Source of the DNA: Paraburkholderia heleia NBRC 101817
GTDB lineage: Bacteria > Pseudomonadota > Gammaproteobacteria > Burkholderiales > Burkholderiaceae
Direction: 5' to 3'
NCBI RefSeq assembly: GCF_000739775.1
Contig: NZ_BBJH01000040.1
Location: 1-64,000 of the forward strand
DNA: 64,000 bases
The notes under the pieces are model-generated. The model searched no databases. It saw nothing but the letters and a program-made list of their open reading frames with translations, and was not told the origin of the DNA. The position numbers and the translations under genes are program-made. This document shows positions 16,280-25,785 of the stretch, piece by piece. Positions within the stretch are counted from its first letter, which is position 1. The number at the start of each line of letters is the position of its first letter.

Positions 16280-18496
16280 CTATCGGCGCAGGCGCAGGAT
16301 CAGCGTGCCGAGCGGCGGCAGGACGAAGGCGGCCGACTGCGGCTTGCCGTGGCTCACCACGCTCTCCGTGGTGACGAGGCCCCCGTTGCCCATGTTCGAG
16401 CCGCCGTACACTTCGGCGTCGGTGTTGAGCGCTTCTTCCCACTGTCCCGGCTGCGGCATGCCGATGCGGTAGCCGTGGCGCGGCACCGGCGTGAAGTTGC
16501 AGATCACCACGATCTCGCGGCCCGAGCCGTCCACGCGGCGCCATGCGAGCACGCTGTTTTCGTTGTCGTCGGCAACCAGCCATTCGAAGCCGCCGGGTTC
16601 CGAGTCGAGCGTGTAGAGCGCGGGCTCGCTCGCGTAGAGACGGTTGAGGTCGCGCACGAGTGTTTGCACGCCGCGGTGCAGCGGGTCGTCGAGCAGGTTC
16701 CAGTGGGGCGTGCCGTCGTGATCGAATTCGGCCATCTGCCCGAACTCGCCGCCCATGAACAGCAGCTTCTTGCCGGGATGCGCCCACATGAAGCCGAAAT
16801 ACGCGCGCAGGTTCGCGAACTTCTGCCAGCGGTCGCCCGGCATCTTGCCCAGCAGCGACCCCTTGCCGTGCACCACTTCGTCGTGCGACAGCGGCAGCAC
16901 GAAACGTTCGGACCACGCGTAGACCATCGCGAACGTCATCAGGTGATGGTGATAGCGGCGATAAACGGGGTCTTCGTGCATGTAGTGCAGCGTGTCGTGC
17001 ATCCAGCCCATGTTCCACTTGAACTGGAAGCCGAGGCCGCCATCCTCGGGGCGGGCCGTGACGCCTGGCCATGCTGTGGATTCCTCGGCGATGGTGATGA
17101 CGCCGGGACGTTGCGGAACGTACTGCGTTTCGTGATTGAGGCGCTTGAGAAACGCAATCGATTCGAGATTTTCGCGGCCGCCATAGATGTTGGGCACCCA
17201 CTCGCCTGGCGCGCGCGAATAGTCGCGGTAGAGCATCGAGGCGACCGCGTCCACGCGCAGCCCGTCCACGTGATAGCGCATGAGCCACGCAAGGCCCGAC
17301 GCGACGAGGAACGCGCTCACCTCGCGGCGTCCCAGGTTGTAGATCATCGTGTTCCAGTCTGGGTGATAGCCCTCGCGCGGATCGGCATGTTCGTAGAGCG
17401 CGGTGCCGTCGAAATCGATGAGACCGTGCGCGTCGTTCGGAAAATGCGCGGGCACCCAGTCGAGAATCACGCCAAGCCCCGCTGCGTGCGCGCGATCGAC
17501 GAACGCCGCGAAGTCCGCCGGCGCGCCGAGACGCGCGGTGGGGGCGAACTGCGAGAGCGGCTGATAGCCCCATGAGCCGCCAAACGGGTGTTCCGCCACG
17601 GGCAGCAATTCGATGTGCGTGAAGCCCATGCCCTGCGCGTAGGGGATCAGGCGCTCGGCAAGCGTACCCCAGTCGGGCGCGGGGGCATCGGCGCCTTGCG
17701 TGGGCAGCCACGAAGGCGCATGGACCTCGTAGACCGTCATGGCCGCGCGCGCGTTCTGCCGTTCGGCGCGCGTTTGCAGCCATTCCTGATCGCGCCATGC
17801 GTAGTGATCGATGGCCTCGACGGGCGCGACGATCGAGGCCGTGCCCGGCGGGCATTCCGTCTGCAGCGCGCAGGGGTCGGCCTTGAGCGGCAGGACCGCG
17901 CCGCGCGCGCCGAGTATCTCGTACTTGTAGCGCGCGCCGGGCGCCACACGCGGAATGAAAAGCTCCCAGACGCCCGCTTCGTGGCGCAGCCGCATGGGGT
18001 GACGCCGCCCGTCCCACGCGTTGAAGTCGCCCACCACGGAGACGCGCTTCGCATTCGGCGCCCAGACGGCGAAGCGCACGCCGGGTACGCCGTCGCACGT
18101 CAAGGGCCGCGCGCCGAGGCATTCGAGCACCGCGTAGGGGTCGCCGTCTGCGAGACGCACCAGCGCTTCGTGCGAAAGCTGCGGGCCGAATGAATAGGTA
18201 TCCTCGATTTCCTGGCTCACGTTATGCCAGTCGATCACGAGCCGGTAGGGCACCGCTTCCGCGAGCGGTCCTGCATAGAGGCCTGCGGGATGCACGAGCG
18301 AAAGTTCGCCGAGCGTGTGGGCGCGGTCGCGCGCCACGACGCTTGCGCCCGAGGCGTTGGGCAGCCAGGCGCGCACGTAGGGGGCGCCGTCCACCCAGTG
18401 CAGCCCGAGCACGGAGAACGGATCGCAGTGGTATGCGCCGGCGAGTGCGTCGGCGTCGTAGGGATTCAGGCCGGCTTCGGGCACGCGCTCAACCAT
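16280..18496 (-). CDS. glgB: 1,4-alpha-glucan branching enzyme GlgB
   Basis: GlgB cuts an alpha-1,4 chain and rejoins it as an alpha-1,6 branch. The 738-residue protein has the full domain order: an N1 domain (about 20-120, YHCDPFSVLGLHWVDG), a CBM48 domain (about 130-225, FAVWAPNAKRVSVVGDFNAW), a GH13 barrel with VDGLRVDAVASMLY (Asp416), ITIAEESTAWPG (Glu471) and LPLSHDEVVHGKGSLLGKMP, and a C-terminal beta domain. The start overlaps the treS stop by 8 bp. In the GlgE pathway GlgB branches the linear glucan built from maltose-1-phosphate. Confidence 0.97.
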   Translation of the reverse strand: MVERVPEAGLNPYDADALAGAYHCDPFSVLGLHWVDGAPYVRAWLPNASGASVVARDRAHTLGELSLVHPAGLYAGPLAEAVPYRLVIDWHNVSQEIEDTYSFGPQLSHEALVRLADGDPYAVLECLGARPLTCDGVPGVRFAVWAPNAKRVSVVGDFNAWDGRRHPMRLRHEAGVWELFIPRVAPGARYKYEILGARGAVLPLKADPCALQTECPPGTASIVAPVEAIDHYAWRDQEWLQTRAERQNARAAMTVYEVHAPSWLPTQGADAPAPDWGTLAERLIPYAQGMGFTHIELLPVAEHPFGGSWGYQPLSQFAPTARLGAPADFAAFVDRAHAAGLGVILDWVPAHFPNDAHGLIDFDGTALYEHADPREGYHPDWNTMIYNLGRREVSAFLVASGLAWLMRYHVDGLRVDAVASMLYRDYSRAPGEWVPNIYGGRENLESIAFLKRLNHETQYVPQRPGVITIAEESTAWPGVTARPEDGGLGFQFKWNMGWMHDTLHYMHEDPVYRRYHHHLMTFAMVYAWSERFVLPLSHDEVVHGKGSLLGKMPGDRWQKFANLRAYFGFMWAHPGKKLLFMGGEFGQMAEFDHDGTPHWNLLDDPLHRGVQTLVRDLNRLYASEPALYTLDSEPGGFEWLVADDNENSVLAWRRVDGSGREIVVICNFTPVPRHGYRIGMPQPGQWEEALNTDAEVYGGSNMGNGGLVTTESVVSHGKPQSAAFVLPPLGTLILRLRR

Positions 18497-21400
18497 GGCC
18501 GCCTCCGCCGGAATGCGCTTGCGTGGACTGCGTCGGCGTGAGTCCGAGCACGCGCGCCGCCAGCGCCGCGAGTCCGCGTATCGGCAGCGCCAGCCACGTG
18601 GGGCGGTTGGCCGCCTCGTAGCGGATCTCGTAAGCCGCCTTCTCGATCAGGAACAGGTCGAGCAGCGCCTGCTCGTGCGAAGCGCCGACGAGCGTGAGAG
18701 GTCCTTCGGCCACGGCTGCACGGTACTGGCTCAGGAACGCTTCGGCCGCGTAGCCGCGGAAGCGCTCGAACAGGGCACGCTTGCGATCGACGACTTGCTG
18801 CGGCGCGTTTTCGAGCGTCGATTGCGCGGCGGCGCCCGCATACGAGAGCGAGCGCAGCAGGCCGGCCACGTCGCGCAGCGGCGAGGCCTTGGCGCGCCGG
18901 TATTCGAGCGCTCGCGCGGGCTCGCCTTCGAAGTCGATCAAATACGCGTCGCCCTGGGAGAGCAGGACCTGGCCAAGGTGGAAATCGCCGTGTATGCGGA
19001 TGCGGGCGGCCTTGGTGTCGTCGGGCACGAGTTCGTCGATCTTCGCGACGAGCGCCTTGCGCCGGTCGATCAGGCTGCGCGCGAGGTCGCGTGCGTCTTC
19101 GTCGAGCGTTTGCTCGTCTTCGCCCGTGTGCTTCGCGACGATGTCGAGCGCTTCGTTGAGCATGGCCTTCGTGTCGGCGATCCAGCCGCGCACGTCGCCG
19201 GGTGTGGCGGCAACGGGCGCGAAGGCTTCGTCGTCGCTGGGTCTGGAGAGCATCGCGTGCAGTTCGCCCAGCCGCTTGCCGATGGCGCCGATCACCGCGC
19301 AATAACCCTGCACGGCTTCCTCCTCGTGCGCCTGGTCGACGCTCGTGTCGTCGTCCACGGCGAGCGCGAGTTCGTCGATCGTGCGGCGCAGATAGTCGAG
19401 CGCCCAGTCCCACGCGTTGCCCTGGTTGTCGATGAAACCCTGCACGATGATGAGCGTATGCGGCACGCCCGCCGGATCGACGCGCACGACTTCGCCGTAG
19501 AGCGGCGCGGTGTTTGCGTAGCCGAGCTTCGTGAGGTAGCGGCTCATTTCCGCTTCGGGATGCACGCCCGCCATCAGGCGGCGCACGATCTTGAGCACGA
19601 GGGTTTCCGCGATCACGAGCGAGCTGTTGCTCTGCTCAGCCGCGAGCCAGCGCACTTCCGGCGTATCGCCGAGGTCGAGTTCGTCGAGGCGCTCCGTCGG
19701 CTCGAAACGGATCGTGCTCTGTTGCACGGTGGGCACCGAGGCGTGCTCGCGCAGCTTGCGCAGCACGCCGTAGGCGAACCACGGCAGCGAGAACGCATCC
19801 GTGAGATAACCCACCGTGCGGCCGCGCCGCACGCGCGAGAGTGCGAGCTGAATGTGCAGCGGCGTGGTGATTTCGGTGCCCCACGTAATGGCGATCGGGA
19901 GGACGTATCGCTCGCTCGTGCCATCCGCAAGCTCGGCCTCGATCTCCGTGAACGCGAAGCCTGCGCCATAAATCGTCGTGAGCGCCGCGAGGCGTACCGA
20001 GCGCAGCGGCTTGTCCTTGGAGGCGAACCAGCGGCGACGCGAGAGCCACGACGGCAGCACTTCCGATTCGAGCAGCCGCACGTTTTCGGGCGTCGCCCCG
20101 GTTTGCCCTTCGCGGATCACCACGGTCACGAACTCGGGCAATTGCTCCGAGGTCGGCTGGCTCCACGAGGGTCGCTGATCGCCCGCGCTCAGGAGGAACC
20201 ACAGGAAGCCGTAGGGCGGGAAAGTCAGCAGATAAGGCAACTGCCCGACGGCCGGAAACACGGAGTCGGCCGTCATTTCGACGGGGGACATGCCCGCGAA
20301 CTCCGAAAGATCGAGTTCCACCGCCTGCGGCGCGCGCGACAGGTTCGCCACGCACAGGATCGGCGCCTCGCCGGGCATTTCGCGCAGGTACGCGAGGATC
20401 TTGCGGTTGGCGGGCCGCAAAAAGCGGATCGTGCCGCGCCCGAACGCCTGCCTTGCGCGGCGCGTGGCGAGCATGCGGCGCGTCCAGTTGAGCAGTGAAT
20501 GCGGATCGCGGCTTTGCGCTTCGACGTTGATGGCGTCGTAGCCGTAGAGCGAGCCCATGAGCGGCGGCAGGACGAGCTGTTCGGGGTCGGCACGCGAGAA
20601 GCCGCCATTGCGGTCCGAGGACCACTGCATCGGCGTGCGCACGCCGTCGCGGTCGCCCAGGTGAATGTTGTCGCCCATGCCGAGTTCGTCGCCGTAATAG
20701 ATCACGGGCGTGCCGGGCATGGAGAGCAGCAGCGAGTTGATGAGTTCGATGCGGCGGCGGTCGCGTTCCATGAGCGGCGCGAGACGCCGGCGAATGCCGA
20801 GGTTCAGGCGCGCGCGCCGGTCGCTCGCGTAGGTGTTCCAGAGGTAATCGCGCTCGGAGTCCGTCACCATTTCGAGCGTGAGTTCGTCGTGATTGCGCAG
20901 GAAGATCGCCCACTGGCAGCTCGGCAGCAAGTCGGGCGTCTGCTTCATGATGTCGAGAATCGGGAAGCGGTCCTCGCTCGCAATCGCCATGTAGAGGCGC
21001 GGCATGAGCGGGAAGTGGAATGCCATGTGGCATTCGTCTTCGTTGCCGAAGTACTCCTGCACATCCTCCGGCCACTGGTTCGCTTCGGCCAGCAGCATGC
21101 GGTTCGGGTAGTGCTCGTCGATGGCCGCACGGATCCGCTTGAGAATGCCGTGCGTTTCGGGCAGGTTTTCGTTGTTGGTGCCTTCACGCTCCACGAGATA
21201 GGGCACGGCGTCCAGACGCAGCCCGTCGATGCCCATGTCGAGCCAGAAGCGCATGACCTGCAGCACTTCGCGCAGCACGGCCGGATTGTCGAAGTTCAGG
21301 TCGGGCTGGTGCGAATAGAACCGGTGCCAGTAGTACGCGCCCGCCACGGGGTCGTGCGTCCAGTTGGACGGCTCCGTGTCGATGAAGATGATGCGCGTGC

Positions 21401-21944
21401 CCAGGTACTTCTGGTCCGTGTCGGACCACACGTAGTAGTTGCGATGATTCGAGCCGGGCTTGGCGCGGCGCGCGCGCTGGAACCACGGGTGCTGGTCCGA
21501 GGTATGGTTGATGACCAGTTCGGTGATCACGCGCATGCCGCGCGCGTGCGCTTCCTGGATGAAGCGGCGCACGTCGGCGAGCTGGCCGTAGTCGGGGTGC
21601 ACGTTGCGATAGTCGGCAATGTCGTAGCCGTCGTCGCGGCGCGGCGAGGGGTAGAACGGCAGCAGCCAGATCGCGGTGACCCCGAGGCCGGCAATGTAGT
21701 CGAGCTTGGCGAGCAGGCCCGGGAAGTCGCCCACGCCATCGTTGTTCGAATCGAAGAACGATTTCACGTGCACCTGGTAGATGATCGCGTCCTTGTACCA
21801 GAGCGGGTCGTCGGAAAGCATCGACGGCTTGCCGCGCCTTTGCGTGCCGCGTTCCTCGTGGTGCGGATCGTGTGCGGTCGAGTCTCGCGTGACGGTCTGC
21901 ACGTTCGTTGCCACAGGCTCGTGCGTAGCGGGGTCGCGTTTCAT
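18489..21944 (-). CDS. treS: trehalose synthase fused to maltokinase (TreS-Mak)
   Basis: A bifunctional 1151-residue protein. Residues about 45-600 are TreS, which interconverts trehalose and maltose: WYKDAIIYQVHVKSFFDSN, MGIDGLRLDAVPYL (nucleophile Asp245), MLLAEANQWPED (acid/base Glu287) and FLRNHDELTLEM. Residues about 620-1140 are a maltokinase of the aminoglycoside-phosphotransferase fold: it opens EVLPSWLSRRRWFASKDKPL and has the catalytic RIHGDFHLGQVLLSQGDAYL followed by IDFEGEPAR. It makes maltose-1-phosphate from maltose and ATP for GlgE. The first ~42 residues are poorly conserved and a second ATG at residue 42 is possible, but ATG 21944 overlaps the glgE stop by 4 bp and has GGAGG close upstream. 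Confidence 0.95.
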   Translation of the reverse strand: MKRDPATHEPVATNVQTVTRDSTAHDPHHEERGTQRRGKPSMLSDDPLWYKDAIIYQVHVKSFFDSNNDGVGDFPGLLAKLDYIAGLGVTAIWLLPFYPSPRRDDGYDIADYRNVHPDYGQLADVRRFIQEAHARGMRVITELVINHTSDQHPWFQRARRAKPGSNHRNYYVWSDTDQKYLGTRIIFIDTEPSNWTHDPVAGAYYWHRFYSHQPDLNFDNPAVLREVLQVMRFWLDMGIDGLRLDAVPYLVEREGTNNENLPETHGILKRIRAAIDEHYPNRMLLAEANQWPEDVQEYFGNEDECHMAFHFPLMPRLYMAIASEDRFPILDIMKQTPDLLPSCQWAIFLRNHDELTLEMVTDSERDYLWNTYASDRRARLNLGIRRRLAPLMERDRRRIELINSLLLSMPGTPVIYYGDELGMGDNIHLGDRDGVRTPMQWSSDRNGGFSRADPEQLVLPPLMGSLYGYDAINVEAQSRDPHSLLNWTRRMLATRRARQAFGRGTIRFLRPANRKILAYLREMPGEAPILCVANLSRAPQAVELDLSEFAGMSPVEMTADSVFPAVGQLPYLLTFPPYGFLWFLLSAGDQRPSWSQPTSEQLPEFVTVVIREGQTGATPENVRLLESEVLPSWLSRRRWFASKDKPLRSVRLAALTTIYGAGFAFTEIEAELADGTSERYVLPIAITWGTEITTPLHIQLALSRVRRGRTVGYLTDAFSLPWFAYGVLRKLREHASVPTVQQSTIRFEPTERLDELDLGDTPEVRWLAAEQSNSSLVIAETLVLKIVRRLMAGVHPEAEMSRYLTKLGYANTAPLYGEVVRVDPAGVPHTLIIVQGFIDNQGNAWDWALDYLRRTIDELALAVDDDTSVDQAHEEEAVQGYCAVIGAIGKRLGELHAMLSRPSDDEAFAPVAATPGDVRGWIADTKAMLNEALDIVAKHTGEDEQTLDEDARDLARSLIDRRKALVAKIDELVPDDTKAARIRIHGDFHLGQVLLSQGDAYLIDFEGEPARALEYRRAKASPLRDVAGLLRSLSYAGAAAQSTLENAPQQVVDRKRALFERFRGYAAEAFLSQYRAAVAEGPLTLVGASHEQALLDLFLIEKAAYEIRYEAANRPTWLALPIRGLAALAARVLGLTPTQSTQAHSGGGGHG

Positions 21945-24900
21945 GTCGCTCCTCCGGGCGGGAAGTCCGCGTCCAGTTCGGGATGGCCCTCGATGTGCTC
22001 ATCGTACTCAGCGGCGTGTTCGGGCAGCGGTTCTTCGCGCGGCAGGCCCTTCGCGGGCTCGATGCGCCAGATCGCGAAGGGGCGCGCATGCGGGTCGAGC
22101 CGCACGTGCTGCCAGCGTCCATGCCACGCGAAGCGCTCGCCCGTCATTTCGTCGATCACATTGAGGGGGGCGTGGTCGTCGAGGTGCCAACGCTGGAACG
22201 TCGCCCACGAAAGTTCGAAGTCGGCGCCCTGTTCGTCGAAGGCATCGAGATTGATGGCCACGACGATCACGTTGTCGCGCGCGGGCGTGGCCTTCTCGAA
22301 GCAGAGCAGCGAGTCGTTGCGCGCGTCGAGGAACGTGATGCCGAGATGCGTGTGCAGCGCCGGGTTGGCGCGCCGGATGCGGTTGAGCGCGGCGATCTCC
22401 GCGACGATGTTGCCGGGGCGATGCCAGTCCCATGCGCGCAGCTGATATTTTTCGGAGTCCAGATATTCCTCCGAATTGGGCATGGCGCGTCCTTCGCACA
22501 GCTCGAACCCGCAGTACACGCCCCACAGCCCGGAGAGCGTCGCGGCCAGCGCCGCGCGGATCAGGAAGCTCGAGCGCGCGCCGGTCTGCAAATGGCGCGG
22601 ATTGATGTCGGGTGTGTTGACGAAGAAGTTCGGCCGATAGAAGTCGCGCACCTCGGTTTGCGTGAGTTCCGTGAGGTACTCGGTGAAATCGCGCTTCGAT
22701 TCGCGCCACGTGAAGTACGTGTACGACTGCGAGAAGCCGAGCTTGGCGAGCCGGTACATGAGGCGCGGCCGCGTGAAGGCTTCGGAGAGGAAGATCACGT
22801 CGGGGTGGCGTGCGCGCACGTCGGCGATCATCCATTCCCAGAACGGCAGCGGCTTCGTGTGCGGGTTGTCCACGCGGAAAATGCGCACGCCCGTATCCAC
22901 CCAGAACAGGATCGCGTCGCGCAGCGCGAGCCACAAATCAGGCTTCGCGTCGTGCGCGTAGAACTCGGGATTCACGATGTCCTGGTACTTCTTCGGCGGG
23001 TTTTCGGCGTAGCGCAGCGTGCCGTCCGGCCGCCATGCGAACCAGGTGGGATGCGCCTTCAGCCACGGGTGGTCAGGCGAGCATTGAATCGCGAAATCGA
23101 GTGCGATTTCGAGGCCTTGCTCGTGCGCCGCGGCGAGCATGCGGCAGAAGTCCTCGAGCGTGCCCAGTTGCGGATGCACGGCGGTGTGGCCGCCTTCGGC
23201 CGCGCCGATCGCATAGGGGCTGCCCACGTCGCCGGGCTGCGCATTGAGCGTGTTGTTGCGCCCCTTGCGGTTAGCGAGGCCGATGGGGTGGATCGGCGGG
23301 AAATACAGCACGTCGAAGCCCATTTCGCGAATGCGCGGCATCTTCGCGATCACGTCGTCGAAGGTGCCGTGGCGCGATTCGTCGTCGCTCATCGAGCGCG
23401 GGAAGATCTCATACCAGCTCGCGAAGCGCGCGGCGCCGCGCTCCGCATCCACGCGACCCACGAGCGTGTCGCGCGAGAGAAATGGGCGGTGGCGCGCGGC
23501 GCGCACGGCCGCCGCGGTCGATGGCGCGGCGAGGATCGCGCAACGTGTTTCGGTGTCGGCAGCAATGAAGCGTTTGACGATGGCGCCGAGCGTTGCGTTG
23601 CTGCGCTTCTGGTCGTCGTCGCCCGTGCCCGATGTTTCGGCGGTGGCGAGCACGAGCGCGAACAGGCGGCTCGCTTCCTCCAGTTCCAGATCGACGGGCT
23701 GGTTCGCCGCGCGCTTCTTGTGCAGATGTTCCGCGAGCGAGGCGAAGTCGTCGCGCCACGCGATCACGACATACTCGTAGCGTCCGATGCGATCGAGCGG
23801 AATGTGGCCCGCCCACAGGTCGGTGCCGGCGGGCGGCACGGGCGCCATTGGCGACTCGTGCCAGGCGGTTTCGTCGGCGGCGCGCCAGAGCACGGCGGCG
23901 TCGATGCGGTCGTGGCCCTCGGCGAAGATGGCGGCGCGCACTTCGCAGCGCTCGCCCACGGTGCGCTTCGCGGCGAAGCGTCCGTGATCGACCGAGGGCT
24001 GTGTGCTCTCGATGGCGATGCGCGGCGCCGCGATCGCCTCGAGCACGCTCTTGTGGCCGCTCGTATCTGCCTTGCCGCGATCTTCGGGCGGCGCGAGCAC
24101 CACGTACGGACTCGCGAGCGCGCGGAACATCCAGCATGCGCCGGCGGGCAGCGTGAACGCGTCGGGAATCGCGCTCGCGTCGCGCGGCGCGGGCAGGCGT
24201 GCGCTGCGCAGCGTCTCGGCGTCGAGCGGCGCGAAGCGCGTGAAACCGCCAGGCACACCGTCAAGCAGGCGCGCGAGGTCCACGCGCACAGGCGCGGCGA
24301 GCGCGGGATTGACAAGCGTGAGGATGGCGTCGTCCGCATCGCGCAGGTCCGCGCGGTCGCCGCGCAAGAGCGCCGCGACGCTGGCGCCGGGGCCATTGAG
24401 CGCGCGCAGTTCGCCGTTGGTCTGCAGCGTCCACGTTTCGCGCTGCAACGCGTTGGCGTGCGCGACATCGGCGCTCAGATCGAAGGGCGCGCGCGCCTTC
24501 GCGGCTTCCCACGCCTGCGCGCTGTTGCCGCTGTGCGAGGTCGCTTCGTCCACGCCATATTCGAAACCCATCGGCATGAGCCAGCCGGTGCCGAGCGCCG
24601 CTGCCGCGCGCAGCATGCGGCGATAGGCGCGCTCGACCGCGCGCGCATCGGCGGCGCCTTCCTGGTCGTGCGCGTAGCGCGCGCCATAGGGGGCTTCTGG
24701 AAACGTTATCGGCGAGCCCACGCGGCGCAACGCGGCGTGTTCCTCGACCATCCAGCTCGACGAGAAGTCCCACCAGCGCAGCGAGGAGAACGCCGCGTCG
24801 AAGCCCGCACCTTCGAGGTGCGTGATCGCCTCGCGCGGCAGGCCAGGCGTTGCGGCGAGCCAGCGCGTCTGCGGAAAGCGTGCGCGCACGGCATCGAAGA

Positions 24901-25444
24901 TCGCGCGCAGCGCGTGGGGCGGCGTGCGGTGCGGGGAGTCCACACGAAAGCCGCCGATGCCCGCTTCGACGAGCGCGATGGCGCGCGCCGTCCACCATGC
25001 GATGAGCGGCGCGCTCGCGCGCTCGAAATCGGCATAGGCGACGTTGGCTTCGCGATGGCCGTGGCGCGGGTCGAGGCGTGCGTCTTCGGGCTCGAAGGGA
25101 TGGAACCATTCGGGATGCGCGGCGTAGAGCGCGCCGTCGGCGGCGCTGCGATCGAGCACGAGATCGGCGAGCAGCGTGATGCCGCGCGATTGTGCCGCGA
25201 GCGCGAGTTCGCGCACGGCGTCGTCTGCGCAAAGTTTGCTGCCGAAGGCCGCGTTCAGGCGCGTGTGATCGGCGACGATGCGGTCGTCGCCCGACGCGCC
25301 CGAGGCGAACAGCGCGCCGATCAGGACGTGATCGAAGCCTAGCGACGCCGCGCGGGCGATGTGTGCCGGCCACGCATCGAGTGGTCCTGCCAGAACGGAA
25401 TGGACGAAGTAGATCCGCGGCGCATAGGCGTGGGGAGGTTCCAT
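21941..25444 (-). CDS. glgE: GlgE maltosyltransferase with an extra N-terminal pseudo-barrel
   Basis: GlgE adds maltosyl units from maltose-1-phosphate to an alpha-glucan. The 1167-residue protein is far longer than stand-alone GlgE (about 660-700). Residues from about 474 match GlgE throughout: IAIESTQPSVDHGRFAAKR, a beta-sandwich and helical insert, then the catalytic barrel with VRIFRVDNPHTKP (nucleophile Asp859), VIFLSEAFTRPRLM (acid/base Glu888) and NTPDINP (Asp946). Residues about 10-440 form a second GH13-like region. It keeps GGFRVDSPHRTPPH (Asp169) but has LAATPG where the catalytic Glu would be, so it is probably inactive. It is the first gene of the operon; its own ribosome-binding site is weak (GGAA about 11 bases upstream of ATG). 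Confidence 0.93.
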   Translation of the reverse strand: MEPPHAYAPRIYFVHSVLAGPLDAWPAHIARAASLGFDHVLIGALFASGASGDDRIVADHTRLNAAFGSKLCADDAVRELALAAQSRGITLLADLVLDRSAADGALYAAHPEWFHPFEPEDARLDPRHGHREANVAYADFERASAPLIAWWTARAIALVEAGIGGFRVDSPHRTPPHALRAIFDAVRARFPQTRWLAATPGLPREAITHLEGAGFDAAFSSLRWWDFSSSWMVEEHAALRRVGSPITFPEAPYGARYAHDQEGAADARAVERAYRRMLRAAAALGTGWLMPMGFEYGVDEATSHSGNSAQAWEAAKARAPFDLSADVAHANALQRETWTLQTNGELRALNGPGASVAALLRGDRADLRDADDAILTLVNPALAAPVRVDLARLLDGVPGGFTRFAPLDAETLRSARLPAPRDASAIPDAFTLPAGACWMFRALASPYVVLAPPEDRGKADTSGHKSVLEAIAAPRIAIESTQPSVDHGRFAAKRTVGERCEVRAAIFAEGHDRIDAAVLWRAADETAWHESPMAPVPPAGTDLWAGHIPLDRIGRYEYVVIAWRDDFASLAEHLHKKRAANQPVDLELEEASRLFALVLATAETSGTGDDDQKRSNATLGAIVKRFIAADTETRCAILAAPSTAAAVRAARHRPFLSRDTLVGRVDAERGAARFASWYEIFPRSMSDDESRHGTFDDVIAKMPRIREMGFDVLYFPPIHPIGLANRKGRNNTLNAQPGDVGSPYAIGAAEGGHTAVHPQLGTLEDFCRMLAAAHEQGLEIALDFAIQCSPDHPWLKAHPTWFAWRPDGTLRYAENPPKKYQDIVNPEFYAHDAKPDLWLALRDAILFWVDTGVRIFRVDNPHTKPLPFWEWMIADVRARHPDVIFLSEAFTRPRLMYRLAKLGFSQSYTYFTWRESKRDFTEYLTELTQTEVRDFYRPNFFVNTPDINPRHLQTGARSSFLIRAALAATLSGLWGVYCGFELCEGRAMPNSEEYLDSEKYQLRAWDWHRPGNIVAEIAALNRIRRANPALHTHLGITFLDARNDSLLCFEKATPARDNVIVVAINLDAFDEQGADFELSWATFQRWHLDDHAPLNVIDEMTGERFAWHGRWQHVRLDPHARPFAIWRIEPAKGLPREEPLPEHAAEYDEHIEGHPELDADFPPGGAT

Positions 25445-25785
25445 CGGTCGTATTCCAGGTACGTCAGGCGAAGGGGATGCAAGTCGGGGTTAGCCGAGAT
25501 GCGATCGCGCCGCCCGGGGGCTGCCGGAGCGTGCCGCGCTGCGCGGGGTGGACAGGCACCTGTTCAGAGTAGTGCAAGAGCAGGCCGGAACCAAACCGCT
25601 TGCGCCGCGTGGCGACTTGCGGGGAGTCGAGCAAGGCACATGCCCATGAGCGACCTGGGCGCGTGGCGGCGCGAGGGGCGCACGTTCGCAAAGGCCGGGC
25701 GCAAGGGCTGGACGCAAAGGCTGGACGAACCGGGCGGAGAAACCGGGGGCGATTGCCGGTATCCGTTGCAGTGGCGAAAAACGGG
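25445..25785. other. 341-bp region upstream of the glucan operon
   Basis: This stretch lies between glgE and the DUF1345 gene, both on the minus strand, and should hold the glucan operon promoter. I found no convincing -35/-10 pair and no hairpin with a T-run. Small open frames here have no recognisable content. If there is no promoter, the operon would be read from the DUF1345 gene. Confidence 0.5.

Noticed and set aside
21983..25342. A 1119-codon open frame on the plus strand opposite glgE, and similar long plus-strand frames at 8329-10116, 10185-12413 and 12419-15013
   Set aside because: They are antisense to clear GH13 genes, show no family motifs, and are rich in Arg/Ala/His/Val, as expected from high-GC third-position bias.
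25549..25577. TTGCAC with 17-base spacing to TGTCCA on the minus strand as a promoter of the glucan operon
   Set aside because: The -10 matches only two of six consensus bases; not strong enough to report.
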